From Spelaeicoccus albus (GTDB taxonomy: Bacteria; Actinomycetota; Actinomycetes; Actinomycetales; Brevibacteriaceae): a DNA stretch of 64,000 nt. The notes beneath the pieces are model-generated. The model did not search any database. It saw nothing but the letters and a program-made list of their open reading frames with translations, and was not told the origin of the DNA. Below, in pieces: positions 39,285 to 48,417 of this stretch. The translations under genes were made by a program, and so were the position numbers. Every line of letters begins with the position of its first letter. Position 1 is the first letter of the stretch. The DNA is taken from the NCBI RefSeq assembly GCF_013409065.1, contig NZ_JACBZP010000001.1, positions 3,110,518 to 3,174,517 on the forward strand, given 5' to 3'.

Positions 39285-39354
39285 GTAAAACGCGGCGGCG
39301 CGTATAGCACGCCCCGTCATGACGGGGCGTTCCCGGCGCGGCGGCGCGTTTTGC
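39285..39354. repeat. 70-bp palindrome, copy 3
   Basis: The palindrome is centred on GTCATGAC (39316-39323) inside a perfect inner palindrome (CGCCCCGTCATGACGGGGCG). The outer arms begin GTAAAACGCG and end GCGCGTTTTGC. It has the same length as copies 1 and 2 and shares its centre with copy 2 and its right arm with copy 1. It lies between rarA and an MFS gene, ten bases after the MFS stop on the minus strand. Confidence 0.88.
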
Positions 39355-39363
39355 GGAAGGGCG

Positions 39364-40788
39364 CTACTGCGCATCGGTCGGCGGCGCGGGGTTCCGGATG
39401 CCGATTCCGGACACCACTCCCCCGGCGATCAAGAGTGCCGCGCAAAATATCAGCCCGTTTTTGAAACCGGCGGGGTCCACCGTGTCGCCCAGCACGATGC
39501 CGAGCACCGCCACGGCCAGCAGGCCTGCCACGCGTGAGATTGCGTTGTTCACGGCAGATCCGGTTCCCGCAAGCTCCCGCTGCACCGAGCCGAGAATTGC
39601 CGACGTCAACGGCGCCACGGTGATGGTCAGCCCGATGCCGAAGATCAGGACCCCGGGAAGGATCTGTGTCCAATAGGTCACGCGTGCGTCCACTATCAGC
39701 ATGTACAGATATCCCATCCCCGCCACAATCGGACCGGCCGTCATGAAAATTCGCGGCCCAATGCGTGCCGCGAGCGTGCCGATCCGCGTCGAGAACGCCA
39801 GCATGATCAGCGTGGTCGGCAGCATGGCCAGCCCGGCTGCGGTTGCCGGATATCCACCGACTTGCTGTACGAAGACGGTAATGAGGAACCCGCCGGCGGA
39901 CAGCGCCCCGTACATCAACGTGGTAGTGACATTGCCGACGGCAAAATTGCGCACGGCGAACAGGGACGGCGGGACCATGGCGCCCGGCGCCCGGCGTTCG
40001 TAGTCGATGAAGAAGGCGAAACAGCCGACGCCGATCACGAGCGGAATCCAGATCACCGGGCTGCCCCAGCCGAAGTTCGCGTATTCGATCAGAGCGAACA
40101 CCGGTCCGCCAAGTCCGAGCACGCACAGCAAGGTCCCCCTGACGTCGATGCGTGAATGGCCGGCGGTCGCGGCCCGCCCGGCGTCCAGGGGCCGCAGCCG
40201 CGGTAAGTACCACAGGGTCACGGCGATCGGGATCAGATTGATGGCGAAGACGAGGCGCCAGCTGACCAGATCGACGAACACGCCACCGAGGATCGGGCCG
40301 GCGATCATCGCGGTGCCGGTCCACGCCGTCCAGCGTCCGATTGCCCGGCCCTGGGCCGCTCCCGAGAACGCCGAGATGATCAGCGCCAGCGAGCTCGGTA
40401 CCAGCAGCGCTCCGGCAACTCCCTGCAGGCCGCGGCAAATGACCAAGAACACCGGGTCGAACGCGAGCGCGCACAGTGCCGAGGCCGCGCCGAATCCGAT
40501 GAGCCCGATCCGCAGGATTCGCACGCGTCCGAATTTGTCCGAGAACGATCCGGCGACGAGCATCAGGGCGCCTAGAGAGATCAGGTACGCATCGACGACC
40601 CATTGCTGCGTCGACAGCCCGCCGCCGAGGTCGCGGCGGATCGCCGGCAATGCCACGTTCACGACCGATCCGTCGAGGAATGCCACGAACGAGGACAAAA
40701 TCGTCACGATCATGACGCATCGTTGCAGTCGCTTCAGGTCCGCTTCGACGAATTCTCCGGATGCCGGGTCGGCCGCGCCGTCGCTCAT
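39364..40788 (-). CDS. MFS transporter, DHA2 family
   Basis: This 474-residue protein of about 14 membrane helices has FLDGSVVNVALPAIRRDLGG in helix one, VAGSFSDKFGRVRILRIGL (motif A) and TAMIAGPILGGVFVD (motif C), as in EmrB/QacA exporters. A hydrophilic N-terminus of about 25 residues precedes helix one. It is distinct from the neighbouring DHA2 gene and is not an obvious recent duplicate. The substrate is unknown. A 70-bp palindrome lies just downstream. Confidence 0.87.
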   Translation of the reverse strand: MSDGAADPASGEFVEADLKRLQRCVMIVTILSSFVAFLDGSVVNVALPAIRRDLGGGLSTQQWVVDAYLISLGALMLVAGSFSDKFGRVRILRIGLIGFGAASALCALAFDPVFLVICRGLQGVAGALLVPSSLALIISAFSGAAQGRAIGRWTAWTGTAMIAGPILGGVFVDLVSWRLVFAINLIPIAVTLWYLPRLRPLDAGRAATAGHSRIDVRGTLLCVLGLGGPVFALIEYANFGWGSPVIWIPLVIGVGCFAFFIDYERRAPGAMVPPSLFAVRNFAVGNVTTTLMYGALSAGGFLITVFVQQVGGYPATAAGLAMLPTTLIMLAFSTRIGTLAARIGPRIFMTAGPIVAGMGYLYMLIVDARVTYWTQILPGVLIFGIGLTITVAPLTSAILGSVQRELAGTGSAVNNAISRVAGLLAVAVLGIVLGDTVDPAGFKNGLIFCAALLIAGGVVSGIGIRNPAPPTDAQ

Positions 40789-40837
40789 GATCCAGGCCGT
40801 TCTTTCCGCGGTGGCCGGCCCCTAGCCGTTTGCACTT

Positions 40838-41476
40838 CTAATCGCGCCGGCGCAATTCCCTGCGGTTTGGCCGCCGCACGCTCAAGCCGCCAAAGATGTT
40901 CAGGCCGCGCAGGATCAATGTGCCCCTGTCGCCGTCGCCCTGCTCGACCCTGATCTCGTCGCCGCCCATGACCGAAATCATTTCGTTGCGTACTTCGGTA
41001 CCGTCGTCGACGATGACGTCCGCCCCGCCGAAAACGTTATAGCTGTTGACCACTACCGTCTTGCCGGGGCCGATGGCCTGACGTACGTCAAGATCGCTGC
41101 CCCCGAAGACGCAGACCATGCGGGCGAACTCCTGCTTGGGGCGCATCACCCGGTTCGATCCGCTGAACACGGATATCGACGTCAGCGGCGGGCCTCCGGT
41201 GCCCGGGCCGTGCTCGGGCACGACGTCGTGCGACCCGCGGGCGACGACCCCGGACCCCGCCTGTCTCGCGTCGTCCGCACCTTCGGGCAGATCGTGGATC
41301 AACGGCTGCAGCTTGTCCCGCGTTTTGGCTTCCCACACCGCTGCCAGCCGCTCGTCCAACTCCCCGTTGTCGAGACGGCCCTCGGCAAAGGCGGTGCGAA
41401 GGATTTCGGCAACGCGTTCGCGATCGGCGTCGGAAGCGCGCAACGGCTTGGGCTCCCCGGGCTGGTTGATGGTCAT
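40838..41476 (-). CDS. DUF1707 protein with LiaF-like C-terminal domain
   Basis: The 212-residue protein has an N-terminal DUF1707 domain (about 13-64: RASDADRERVAEILRTAFAE, GRLDNGELDERL) and a C-terminal beta-helical, LiaF/DUF2154-like part with repeated FGG units (VFGGSDLDVRQ, VFGGADVIVDDGT, IFGGLSVRRPN). No membrane helix is visible between them. Such proteins are thought to act in cell-envelope sensing. The function here is unknown, and it stands alone between two transporters. Confidence 0.82.
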   Translation of the reverse strand: MTINQPGEPKPLRASDADRERVAEILRTAFAEGRLDNGELDERLAAVWEAKTRDKLQPLIHDLPEGADDARQAGSGVVARGSHDVVPEHGPGTGGPPLTSISVFSGSNRVMRPKQEFARMVCVFGGSDLDVRQAIGPGKTVVVNSYNVFGGADVIVDDGTEVRNEMISVMGGDEIRVEQGDGDRGTLILRGLNIFGGLSVRRPNRRELRRRD

Positions 41477-41558
41477 AGTAGTGCAAGCGTAGCGAAGATT
41501 TCCGCCGTCATTCCGGCTACTCCCCCGCCGAGTGGCGGCCAGTGGCTGCCCGACCCTG

Positions 41559-41617
41559 CCGAGTGGTGGCGAATGGCTGCGAAATCGCGGATTTTGCGGC
41601 CATTCGCCACCACTCGG
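41559..41617. repeat. 19-bp perfect inverted repeat with partial upstream copy
   Basis: The arms CCGAGTGGTGGCGAATGGC (41559-41577) and its exact complement (41599-41617) flank a 21-base centre that itself nearly pairs (GCGAAATC/GATTTTGC). A degenerate copy of the left arm (GCCGAGTGGCGGCCAGTGGC) is at 41528-41547. The element sits directly downstream of the MHS transporter stop. No T-run follows. It is unrelated in sequence to the 70-bp palindromes. Confidence 0.88.
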
Positions 41618-41641
41618 TGCAAAGGCGGAACGCGGACGACG

Positions 41642-43072
41642 TCAGGACTCCGGCTCGGGCTGCTTATACCCGATCAACGGGATACCCGCCGTAGCCAACT
41701 CCTCATCGTTGTCGCCCGGGATTTGATCGCCGCGCAGCGACCGTCCCGCAGTTTCTCGGAAGAAGTAGATACCGATCAGCCCGACTATTCCGGCCGCGAC
41801 CAGGTACCAGGCCGGGAACATGTCGAAGTCGAGCTCCTTGATGAAGAACGAGTTGACCATCGCCGTGGTACCGCCGAACACGGCTGTCGAAATGTTGTAG
41901 CCGATGGCGAATCCCGAATAACGCACCTGGGTCGGGAAGATCGCCGGCAGCGTGGCCGAGATGGAGCAAAGCATGATCACCAGCAGAATGCCCAAGATGC
42001 CGATGCCGACGCCTTGCAGGAACACGTTGTGCGTGCGAATCAACATGAATGACGGCACGGACAACAGGATGTACCCGATCGCCGCGACATACAGTAGCGG
42101 TTTTCGCCCGATCCGGTCGGTCAGGCTGCCGAACCAATTGATCACGCACATCATCAGGGCAATGATCACTATCAACGTGAAGTTGCTTTGGACCGTGGAA
42201 TGCCCGAGAACCTCACTCAAGTAACTCGGCATATACGTCAGCACCATGTAATCCGCGATGTTCAGCAGTACCACGAACGCCATCAGCATGACGATTTGAC
42301 GCCAGTACCCGGAGAACAGGTCACGGAACGGCTTTTTGCTGGTCTCTTGATGCTCGGCTGCTTCGGAGAAGACCGGCGGCTCTTTCAACGACATCCGCAG
42401 CCACAAAGCCACGCCACCGAGCGGAAGCGTCAGCAGGAACGGCAGTCGCCACCAGCCGGCCGACATGGCGTCATCACCGACGATCACGGTGAGCACCGTG
42501 CAGACGAGGGCGCCTCCGCCGGTGCCAAGCAGTGTTCCGAATTCGAGGAACGAGCCGCAGAAGCCGCGCCGCCTGTCCGGTGCGTATTCGGCCATGAACA
42601 CAGCGGCGCCGCCGTATTCGCCGCCGGTGGAGAACCCCTGCACGATGCGGCAAAGCAGCAAGAGAATCGGGGCGAGCACACCGACGACGCCGAATGTCGG
42701 CAGGATGCCGATCAGGGTGGTGGGAATCGTCATCATGATGATCGTGATGACCATGACCTTCTGGCGGCCGAGTTTGTCTCCGAGCGGTCCGAGGACGAAG
42801 CCGCCGAGCGGCCGGAAGACGAATGACAGCGCCAGCACGCCAAACGTAGCAACCGTCCCCCAGGGGCCCGGGAAGAATGACGACGCGATGTAGCCGGAGA
42901 GGTAGGCATACACGCCGTAGTCGAACCATTCGACAGCATTGCCGAGTGCGGAACCGGCGATTGCTTTTCGCAGGGTCTTCTTGTCTTTGGGCGGCATCGT
43001 ACTGAATTCAATACCGTCCGGTGTCGGTGAGCTGATGTCCGATTGGGGATTGGAGAAATCTTCGGCTGTCAC
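41642..43072 (-). CDS. MHS-family MFS transporter (ProP-like)
   Basis: This protein has about 12 membrane helices and the metabolite:H+ symporter signature: GSALGNAVEWFDYGVYAYLS, GPLGDKLGRQKVM and RIVQGFSTGGEYGGAA. It ends with an acidic tail. MHS carriers import osmolytes, dicarboxylates or related acids; the substrate is unknown. The frame is open to a GTG at 43078, but the GTG at 43072 has GAGGA at better spacing. A second MHS gene is at 46972-48351. Confidence 0.88.
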   Translation of the reverse strand: MTAEDFSNPQSDISSPTPDGIEFSTMPPKDKKTLRKAIAGSALGNAVEWFDYGVYAYLSGYIASSFFPGPWGTVATFGVLALSFVFRPLGGFVLGPLGDKLGRQKVMVITIIMMTIPTTLIGILPTFGVVGVLAPILLLLCRIVQGFSTGGEYGGAAVFMAEYAPDRRRGFCGSFLEFGTLLGTGGGALVCTVLTVIVGDDAMSAGWWRLPFLLTLPLGGVALWLRMSLKEPPVFSEAAEHQETSKKPFRDLFSGYWRQIVMLMAFVVLLNIADYMVLTYMPSYLSEVLGHSTVQSNFTLIVIIALMMCVINWFGSLTDRIGRKPLLYVAAIGYILLSVPSFMLIRTHNVFLQGVGIGILGILLVIMLCSISATLPAIFPTQVRYSGFAIGYNISTAVFGGTTAMVNSFFIKELDFDMFPAWYLVAAGIVGLIGIYFFRETAGRSLRGDQIPGDNDEELATAGIPLIGYKQPEPES

Positions 43073-43265
43073 TTTCACTCCTCAAGAGTTCGTTGCGTCA
43101 CAGTCGCCCGTGACGGACGGCGCGACGTCTCGATTTGTGCCGTTGTGGGGTCGTTGCACCTCCGGGTCCCTGAATTCGTGTCCCACACTCTACCCTCGCG
43201 TGCGGTGGAATTGGGTGACGTGGCGCATAGCAGGCAATCGTTTCCCGATGTTTCCGGTCGACGGA

Positions 43266-44045
43266 TTAAGCGGTCAATGCGAGGTATGGGGCAAGCGCGA
43301 ACAGCACCGCAACGAGCGCGTATTTCAGTCCCCGGGTCGGAACGGCGTGCGCGATTTTCCAGCCGACCAGCACGCCGATAGCCTCCGGAATCCCGACAAG
43401 CAGAGCAAGTCCCCAATCGATGTCACCGCTCACGATGTACCCGACCGAGCCGACGGCGGCGATCACCACGCTTTGCGCTTGTGCGGACGCCAGGGCCGGC
43501 AGCACCGGTACGCCGATAGCGATCAATAAGGGGACGGCTAACATCGGTCCGCCGATACCGAACATCCCGCCGGCGGCTGAAACGCACAACCCGAGGCAGA
43601 TCAAGGTCGGGGCGCCGTGCGGGGGATGCTCCGGTACGGAGTTCTCTTGAGGGGAACGGCGTTCGCGGTATACGACCAGCACGGCGACAAGCGCGACGAA
43701 TGCGCCGAGCAGAACACCAAACGCTCGTCCGGACATCGCCGAGTTCGCGGCAATTCCAGCCGGGGTGCCGATGACTGCGGTCCCGCCGAGCAGGCAAGCG
43801 GTCCGGCGAGTCACGGGCTCGCGCAGTTGACCCGACCTGGCGTAGGCGGCGGTGCCGAGCAATCCGGTACCGATATGAGTCACGATCGCGGTTCCCGCGA
43901 CGGCGGCCGGAGAAAGCGCCGTCGCACCGAACAGCCCAACGGTCACCAGCACTCCGCCCGGCCCGAGCGCAGTGATCGCGATGCCGCCGACAAGCCCGAT
44001 CATTGCCAAAAGCGCAAGCACGGGCGCCGTCAGGTCGGTCAGCAC
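43266..44045 (-). CDS. TauE/SafE-family sulfite exporter-like permease
   Basis: The 259-residue protein has about eight hydrophobic helices in two repeats: GLVGGIAITALGPGGVLVTV near the start and CVSAAGGMFGIGGPMLAVP in the second half, the paired glycine-rich motifs of TauE/SafE (DUF81) proteins. Members export sulfite or organosulfur acids. It begins at a GTG 22 bases after the APC gene stop and is probably in its operon. The 193 bases between its stop and the next gene start (43073-43265) show no feature. Confidence 0.85.
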   Translation of the reverse strand: MLTDLTAPVLALLAMIGLVGGIAITALGPGGVLVTVGLFGATALSPAAVAGTAIVTHIGTGLLGTAAYARSGQLREPVTRRTACLLGGTAVIGTPAGIAANSAMSGRAFGVLLGAFVALVAVLVVYRERRSPQENSVPEHPPHGAPTLICLGLCVSAAGGMFGIGGPMLAVPLLIAIGVPVLPALASAQAQSVVIAAVGSVGYIVSGDIDWGLALLVGIPEAIGVLVGWKIAHAVPTRGLKYALVAVLFALAPYLALTA

Positions 44046-44067
44046 ACGTGTACTTTACCCGTTCGAT

Positions 44068-45417
44068 TCACTCGGCTTCTTCGAACGCGACCTGCGGGGC
44101 CGGGGCCGTGAAGAATTTCGTGATGTAGAGCAGGTAGAGGAAGCCGATCGCCGTCCAACTGAGTCCGACGATCATGGCGACCATGTCGAGGCTGTACCAA
44201 AGGTAGACGTTGATGATGAATCCGATCAGCGGGACTATGAGCCAGCCGACGGCGCTGCGCACGATTCGGAATCCGTGTTGGCGCAAATAGTACGCAACGA
44301 CCGACAAGTTGACGAACGCAAAAGCCGTGAACGCGCCGAAGTTGATCAGCGACGTCGCAGTGTTCAGGTCGAGGAACAACGCCGTCAGCGCCACAATGCC
44401 GATGACGACGATGTTCAGCAGCGGCGTGCCAAAACGCGGCTGGATGTACCCGAAGAACTTCTTGAACAAGATGCCGTCGCGTCCCATGGCGTACAGCAAC
44501 CTGGACGCGCTGGTCTGGGAGGCCAGACCGGACGAGAGCACGGAGATGAAGGCGCCGGAAAGGAAGATCGTTTGAAACACGATTCCGCCGATGTAGAGCG
44601 CGATGTGCGGAGACGCCGCGGCGATATCGTGCGTGATCGCGCTCAACGCCGAAACGTCCGGGAACAAGGTTTGCATGAAGTACGTGACGGCCGTGAAGAA
44701 GCCCGCACCGAGCAGCGCGATGAGGAAGATGGCCTTCGGCATGTTCTTCTTGGGTTCGATGGTCTCTTCGGCGAGGGTTGTCACGGCGTCGAATCCGAGA
44801 AATGCCAGCGCCAGCACCGATGCCCCGGCGAACAGACTGCCGGTTTGCATGTCCATCGAGTAGAACGGCCCGAGGGAGAATTGGGCGGCGTTGTCGGCGG
44901 TGATGACCCGGATGGTGAGCACGACGAACACTATCGCGATGACAAGTTGATAGAGCACCATGAGTACGTTCGCGGTCGCGGTGATCTTCACGCCGACGAT
45001 GTTCAACACGGTGATGACCACGAGAAGTCCGACGATCCACGCCCAGCCGGGAACCGACGGAAATTCCGCCGACAGGTAGATCTTCGCCAAGAGCGCGTTG
45101 ATCATGGGCAGGAACAAATAGTCCAGCAACGCTGCCCATCCGACCAAAAATCCGAGGCCGGATCCGATGGTCCGGCGCGTATAGGTATACGCCGACCCGG
45201 CGACCGGGAAGAGTTTCACCATTTTCCCGTAGCTGAACGCCGTGAACAGGATGGCGATCGTCACGATGATGTAGGACGCCGGAACGTGCCCGTCGGTCGA
45301 TCGGGAGACGATTCCGAACGTGTCGAAGACGGCAAATGGCGACATATATGCAAGACCGATGAACACAACGTGTCGAAGCTTCAGTCTGCGCTTGAGTTGG
45401 CCTTCGTCGCCCGGCAT
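44068..45417 (-). CDS. APC-family permease, putrescine importer PuuP-like
   Basis: The 449-residue, 12-helix protein closely resembles E. coli PuuP as remembered: LKLRHVVFIGLAYMSPFAVF, SDGHVPASYIIV, FPVAGSAYTYTRRTIGS, LLDYLFLPMINALLAKIYLS and LALAFLGFDAVTTLAEET. PuuP imports putrescine with protons. No puuABCD catabolic genes are nearby, so the substrate could also be another amine or amino acid. It is divergent from an MFS gene across 160 bases and is followed by the TauE gene. Confidence 0.88.
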   Translation of the reverse strand: MPGDEGQLKRRLKLRHVVFIGLAYMSPFAVFDTFGIVSRSTDGHVPASYIIVTIAILFTAFSYGKMVKLFPVAGSAYTYTRRTIGSGLGFLVGWAALLDYLFLPMINALLAKIYLSAEFPSVPGWAWIVGLLVVITVLNIVGVKITATANVLMVLYQLVIAIVFVVLTIRVITADNAAQFSLGPFYSMDMQTGSLFAGASVLALAFLGFDAVTTLAEETIEPKKNMPKAIFLIALLGAGFFTAVTYFMQTLFPDVSALSAITHDIAAASPHIALYIGGIVFQTIFLSGAFISVLSSGLASQTSASRLLYAMGRDGILFKKFFGYIQPRFGTPLLNIVVIGIVALTALFLDLNTATSLINFGAFTAFAFVNLSVVAYYLRQHGFRIVRSAVGWLIVPLIGFIINVYLWYSLDMVAMIVGLSWTAIGFLYLLYITKFFTAPAPQVAFEEAE

Positions 45418-45577
45418 TGGACACTTATCCTTCGCGAATACGTTTTTCGTCGTTTTACGCTACTTCGACTGTGTAATCAGTTGTAAGTCGCGGTAGGTCT
45501 CGTCCAGTTTCGTGGAATATTCACGTGAAGTCAACGACGTAGTACAGAAAAACGGAGACAGTGAGAGACTGACGGGC

Positions 45578-46726
45578 ATGCCCCTCGACGCCAAATATCG
45601 GCGCACAACGTTTACGTGGTTCGCCTTCGCATCGCTCTTCACTTTCGGCATGCTGGGCAGCGTGTTGGGGCCGATTCTTCCGTACCTGCGCGCGATTGAG
45701 AACATCTCGTACGCTCAGGCCGTGGTGCCGCAAATTGCATTTTCGATTGGCGGTGGACTTGCCGGCATCCTGGGCGGGAAGCTCGGCAGGGGCCACGGCG
45801 TGCCCGTCCGCGCCGGCTTGGCCGGAATGACGCTCGCCGCATTGGCTTTGGCATTCATCAATCAGTATCCCGTCACGATAGCCGCGGCGTTCGTCATGAG
45901 CCTGTGCGGTACTTCCACGCTCGTGGCGTTATGGGCGGCGCTGGCCGACGCACACGGACAAATGCGCAGCGTTGCGATGACCGAAGGCGAGGTCGCGGTC
46001 AGCCTGGGCGGCATCTTCGCACCGCTGGCCATTGCCGGTTTGGCGACGGTGACCTTCGGTTGGCGCGGTGCGTTCGTGGCCATCGCCGTCATAGCGGCCG
46101 TCGTTCTGGCAATCTCGGCACGCACTCAATTTCCGGCGCGGCCACCCGCACCGGAACTCTCCGGACGCCGTCGGAGCGGGCTGTCGCCGACGCTGGCCGT
46201 GACATTCCTGATCGTGGCGGCCGAATGGTGCTTGATCTTCTGGCTCGCCAGCTACCTCAACGACTCCGTCAGGATCGGACGCGCGCTGTCCATCGGCATG
46301 GTTGCGGTCTTGTATGCGGGCATGCTGCTGGGCCGTTTGGTGGCCAGCCGGCTGGCCAGGACGATGAGCGCCGAACGGTTGCTGGCCTGGTCGATTGCCG
46401 TCGCGGCGTGCGGGATACCGATCGTGCTGACCGCACACGGGCCCGTCGTCGCAGGTGTGGGGATCGCCGTCGTATCGCTGGGTCTTGGGCCGACGTATCC
46501 GCTCACGTCATCGATCCACGTGGGCGCAAGCGGCAGTGGGGCGACGGGTGCCGTGTCGCAAATGGTCGTGACCAGTGCCATCGGCCAGATCGCCGGACCG
46601 CTGCTCGCCGGATTGATAGCACAAGCGGTCGGTCTGAGACTGGGAATGACCGTCATGCCCGTACTGGTGGTCGGCGCCGGCATTGCGTTGTGGCGTCATT
46701 CCCGGCGTCGGGCATCGATGGGCTGA
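45578..46726 (+). CDS. MFS transporter, 12-TMS
   Basis: The 382-residue product starts MPLDAKYRRTTFTWFAFASL and has about 12 hydrophobic helices. Motif A-like GGKLGRGHGVPVRAG is weak, and the central loop (RPPAPELSGRRRSG) separates two halves. It does not carry an obvious DHA or MHS signature, so the subfamily and substrate are open. The ATG at 45578 is chosen over an upstream GTG at 45512, because the added residues are polar and not conserved in kind. It is followed by the MHS gene on the same strand. Confidence 0.8.
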   Translation: MPLDAKYRRTTFTWFAFASLFTFGMLGSVLGPILPYLRAIENISYAQAVVPQIAFSIGGGLAGILGGKLGRGHGVPVRAGLAGMTLAALALAFINQYPVTIAAAFVMSLCGTSTLVALWAALADAHGQMRSVAMTEGEVAVSLGGIFAPLAIAGLATVTFGWRGAFVAIAVIAAVVLAISARTQFPARPPAPELSGRRRSGLSPTLAVTFLIVAAEWCLIFWLASYLNDSVRIGRALSIGMVAVLYAGMLLGRLVASRLARTMSAERLLAWSIAVAACGIPIVLTAHGPVVAGVGIAVVSLGLGPTYPLTSSIHVGASGSGATGAVSQMVVTSAIGQIAGPLLAGLIAQAVGLRLGMTVMPVLVVGAGIALWRHSRRRASMG

Positions 46727-46746
46727 CGCAGAAATGCGCTCAGCAG

Positions 46747-46841
46747 ATTGTTGACAATTTCTGCGCCCATTTCCCTGACTAACACTATTCACGGGTGTAA
46801 CCTGTTTCACAATAAATCGTCGAGTAGAAACAGATTGTCAA
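46747..46841. promoter_or_regulatory. Nested inverted repeats, candidate operator upstream of MHS gene
   Basis: ATTGT-TG-ACAAT (46747-46758) overlaps a consensus TTGACA at 46751-46756. Downstream, CTGTTTC (46802-46808) is mirrored by GAAACAG (46827-46833), and TTGACAAT (46751-46758) is mirrored by ATTGTCAA (46834-46841). The block lies in the 245-base gap before the MHS transporter and may be a regulator-binding region. No -10 hexamer at proper spacing from TTGACA is convincing. Confidence 0.4.
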
Positions 46842-46971
46842 GCAACGCAGCACTGACGTCGACCTCGTAACCTCCCGGCCAGCACCGTCGCGGCTACGGA
46901 TCAACATTTTGCGGACGAGACGGCCGCACATGTGGTTCGTCTCGGAACGCCATTGCGACCGGGAGGCAAGC

Positions 46972-48351
46972 ATGACAGCCAATGGGAACGATTCCGGCGA
47001 GGGGACGGCCCCGCAGGACGGCGAAGTTTCGACAAAGGTACTCAGGCGGGCCGTTGGCGCGTCAATGATCGGCAATGCCACCGAGTGGTACGACTACGGC
47101 GTCTATGCCTACTTGGTTCCGCAGCTGACTTTCAACTTCTTCCCCGGCAAATACGGCGTTTTGGCGACCCTGCTGGTGTACGCGGTCTCCTTTATTCTTC
47201 GCCCGCTGGGCGGTATCGTCTGGGGGCCGATCGGCGACCGGTTCGGACGCAGCACGGTCATGTCGATCACCATCGTCCTGATGGCGGTGGGAACGTTCCT
47301 TGTCGGCGTCGTTCCGAGCCATGCAACCATCGGCATCTGGGCGCCGATCCTGCTGATCTTCCTGCGGGTTGTCCAGGGCTTCTCCACCGGCGGCGAGTAC
47401 GGCGGCGCCGCGACATTCATGGCGGAGTACGCGCCGGACAAGAAGCGCGGCTTCTGGGGGTCGTTCCTCGAGTTCGGCACGCTTGCCGGATTCAGCGGCG
47501 GCATCATCGTGACCTTGATCCTGAATGCGTCGCTGAGCGACTCCGCGATGATGTCGTGGGGCTGGCGCATCCCGTTCCTCATCGGCCTTCCGCTCGGTCT
47601 TGTCGGCCTCTATCTACGGCTTCGCATGGAGGACACCCCGGTCTTCCGCGAGCTGCAGGACAATCAAGAGGTCGAGCTCAAGGCAACCGGTGCGTTGCGA
47701 GATCTGTTCCGCAACTATCCGGGGCCGCTCCTTCGCCTCTTTGGCCTCGTTATCGCGCTGAACATCGCCGACTACATGCTCTTGACCTACATGCCGACGT
47801 ATATGCAGGGCTCGCTCGGGCTCAGCGGTACCAGTGCGGACATCGTGGTGCTCATTGGACAACTGGTAATGATGGCGCTGATTTGGATCGCCGGCGCGAC
47901 GTCCGACCACGTGGGACGAAAACCGATGTGGTGGTTCTCGATGATCGGCCTGTTCATCATCGCCATCCCGTGCTTCTGGCTCATGGGTCAAGGCTTGGGG
48001 TGGGCCATCCTGGGATTCACGGTCCTCGGATTGGTGTTCCTGCCGCAGCTCGGCACCATCTCGGCGACCTTCCCGGCCATGTTCCCAGCGCACGTGCGCT
48101 ACGCCGGCATGGCGATCAGCTACAACGTGTCGACGGCGATCTTCGGCGGTACCACGGCGTTCGTCAACGACGCGCTGGTCAGCGCGACCGGCAGCCGAAT
48201 CGTGCCCGCCTATTACCTGATGGCGGCCATGGTCATCGGCATGATCGCCTTGATCAAAGTCCCCGAGACCGCCGGCAAATCGATCCGGGGCCGCGAAGTC
48301 CCCGGCACGACCGGCGAGGGCCGCTCGGGCATCCACAACCTATCCACCTGA
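46972..48351 (+). CDS. MHS-family MFS transporter (ProP-like), second copy
   Basis: The 459-residue protein, about 12 helices, shares the MHS motifs with the gene at 41642-43072: GNATEWYDYGVYAYLVPQL, GPIGDRFGRSTVM and RVVQGFSTGGEYGGAATFMA. The two are clearly paralogous but differ along their whole length. The ATG at 46972 has GGGAGG seven bases upstream. A 5' gap with inverted repeats precedes it. It converges on metS. Confidence 0.88.
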   Translation: MTANGNDSGEGTAPQDGEVSTKVLRRAVGASMIGNATEWYDYGVYAYLVPQLTFNFFPGKYGVLATLLVYAVSFILRPLGGIVWGPIGDRFGRSTVMSITIVLMAVGTFLVGVVPSHATIGIWAPILLIFLRVVQGFSTGGEYGGAATFMAEYAPDKKRGFWGSFLEFGTLAGFSGGIIVTLILNASLSDSAMMSWGWRIPFLIGLPLGLVGLYLRLRMEDTPVFRELQDNQEVELKATGALRDLFRNYPGPLLRLFGLVIALNIADYMLLTYMPTYMQGSLGLSGTSADIVVLIGQLVMMALIWIAGATSDHVGRKPMWWFSMIGLFIIAIPCFWLMGQGLGWAILGFTVLGLVFLPQLGTISATFPAMFPAHVRYAGMAISYNVSTAIFGGTTAFVNDALVSATGSRIVPAYYLMAAMVIGMIALIKVPETAGKSIRGREVPGTTGEGRSGIHNLST

Positions 48352-48417
48352 GGTGACGCCGGACGCCGTCCGGAGCCGGTTGAGCGGGCGGGCGCGGGCG
48401 AGCCGCGCAAAGGCCGC

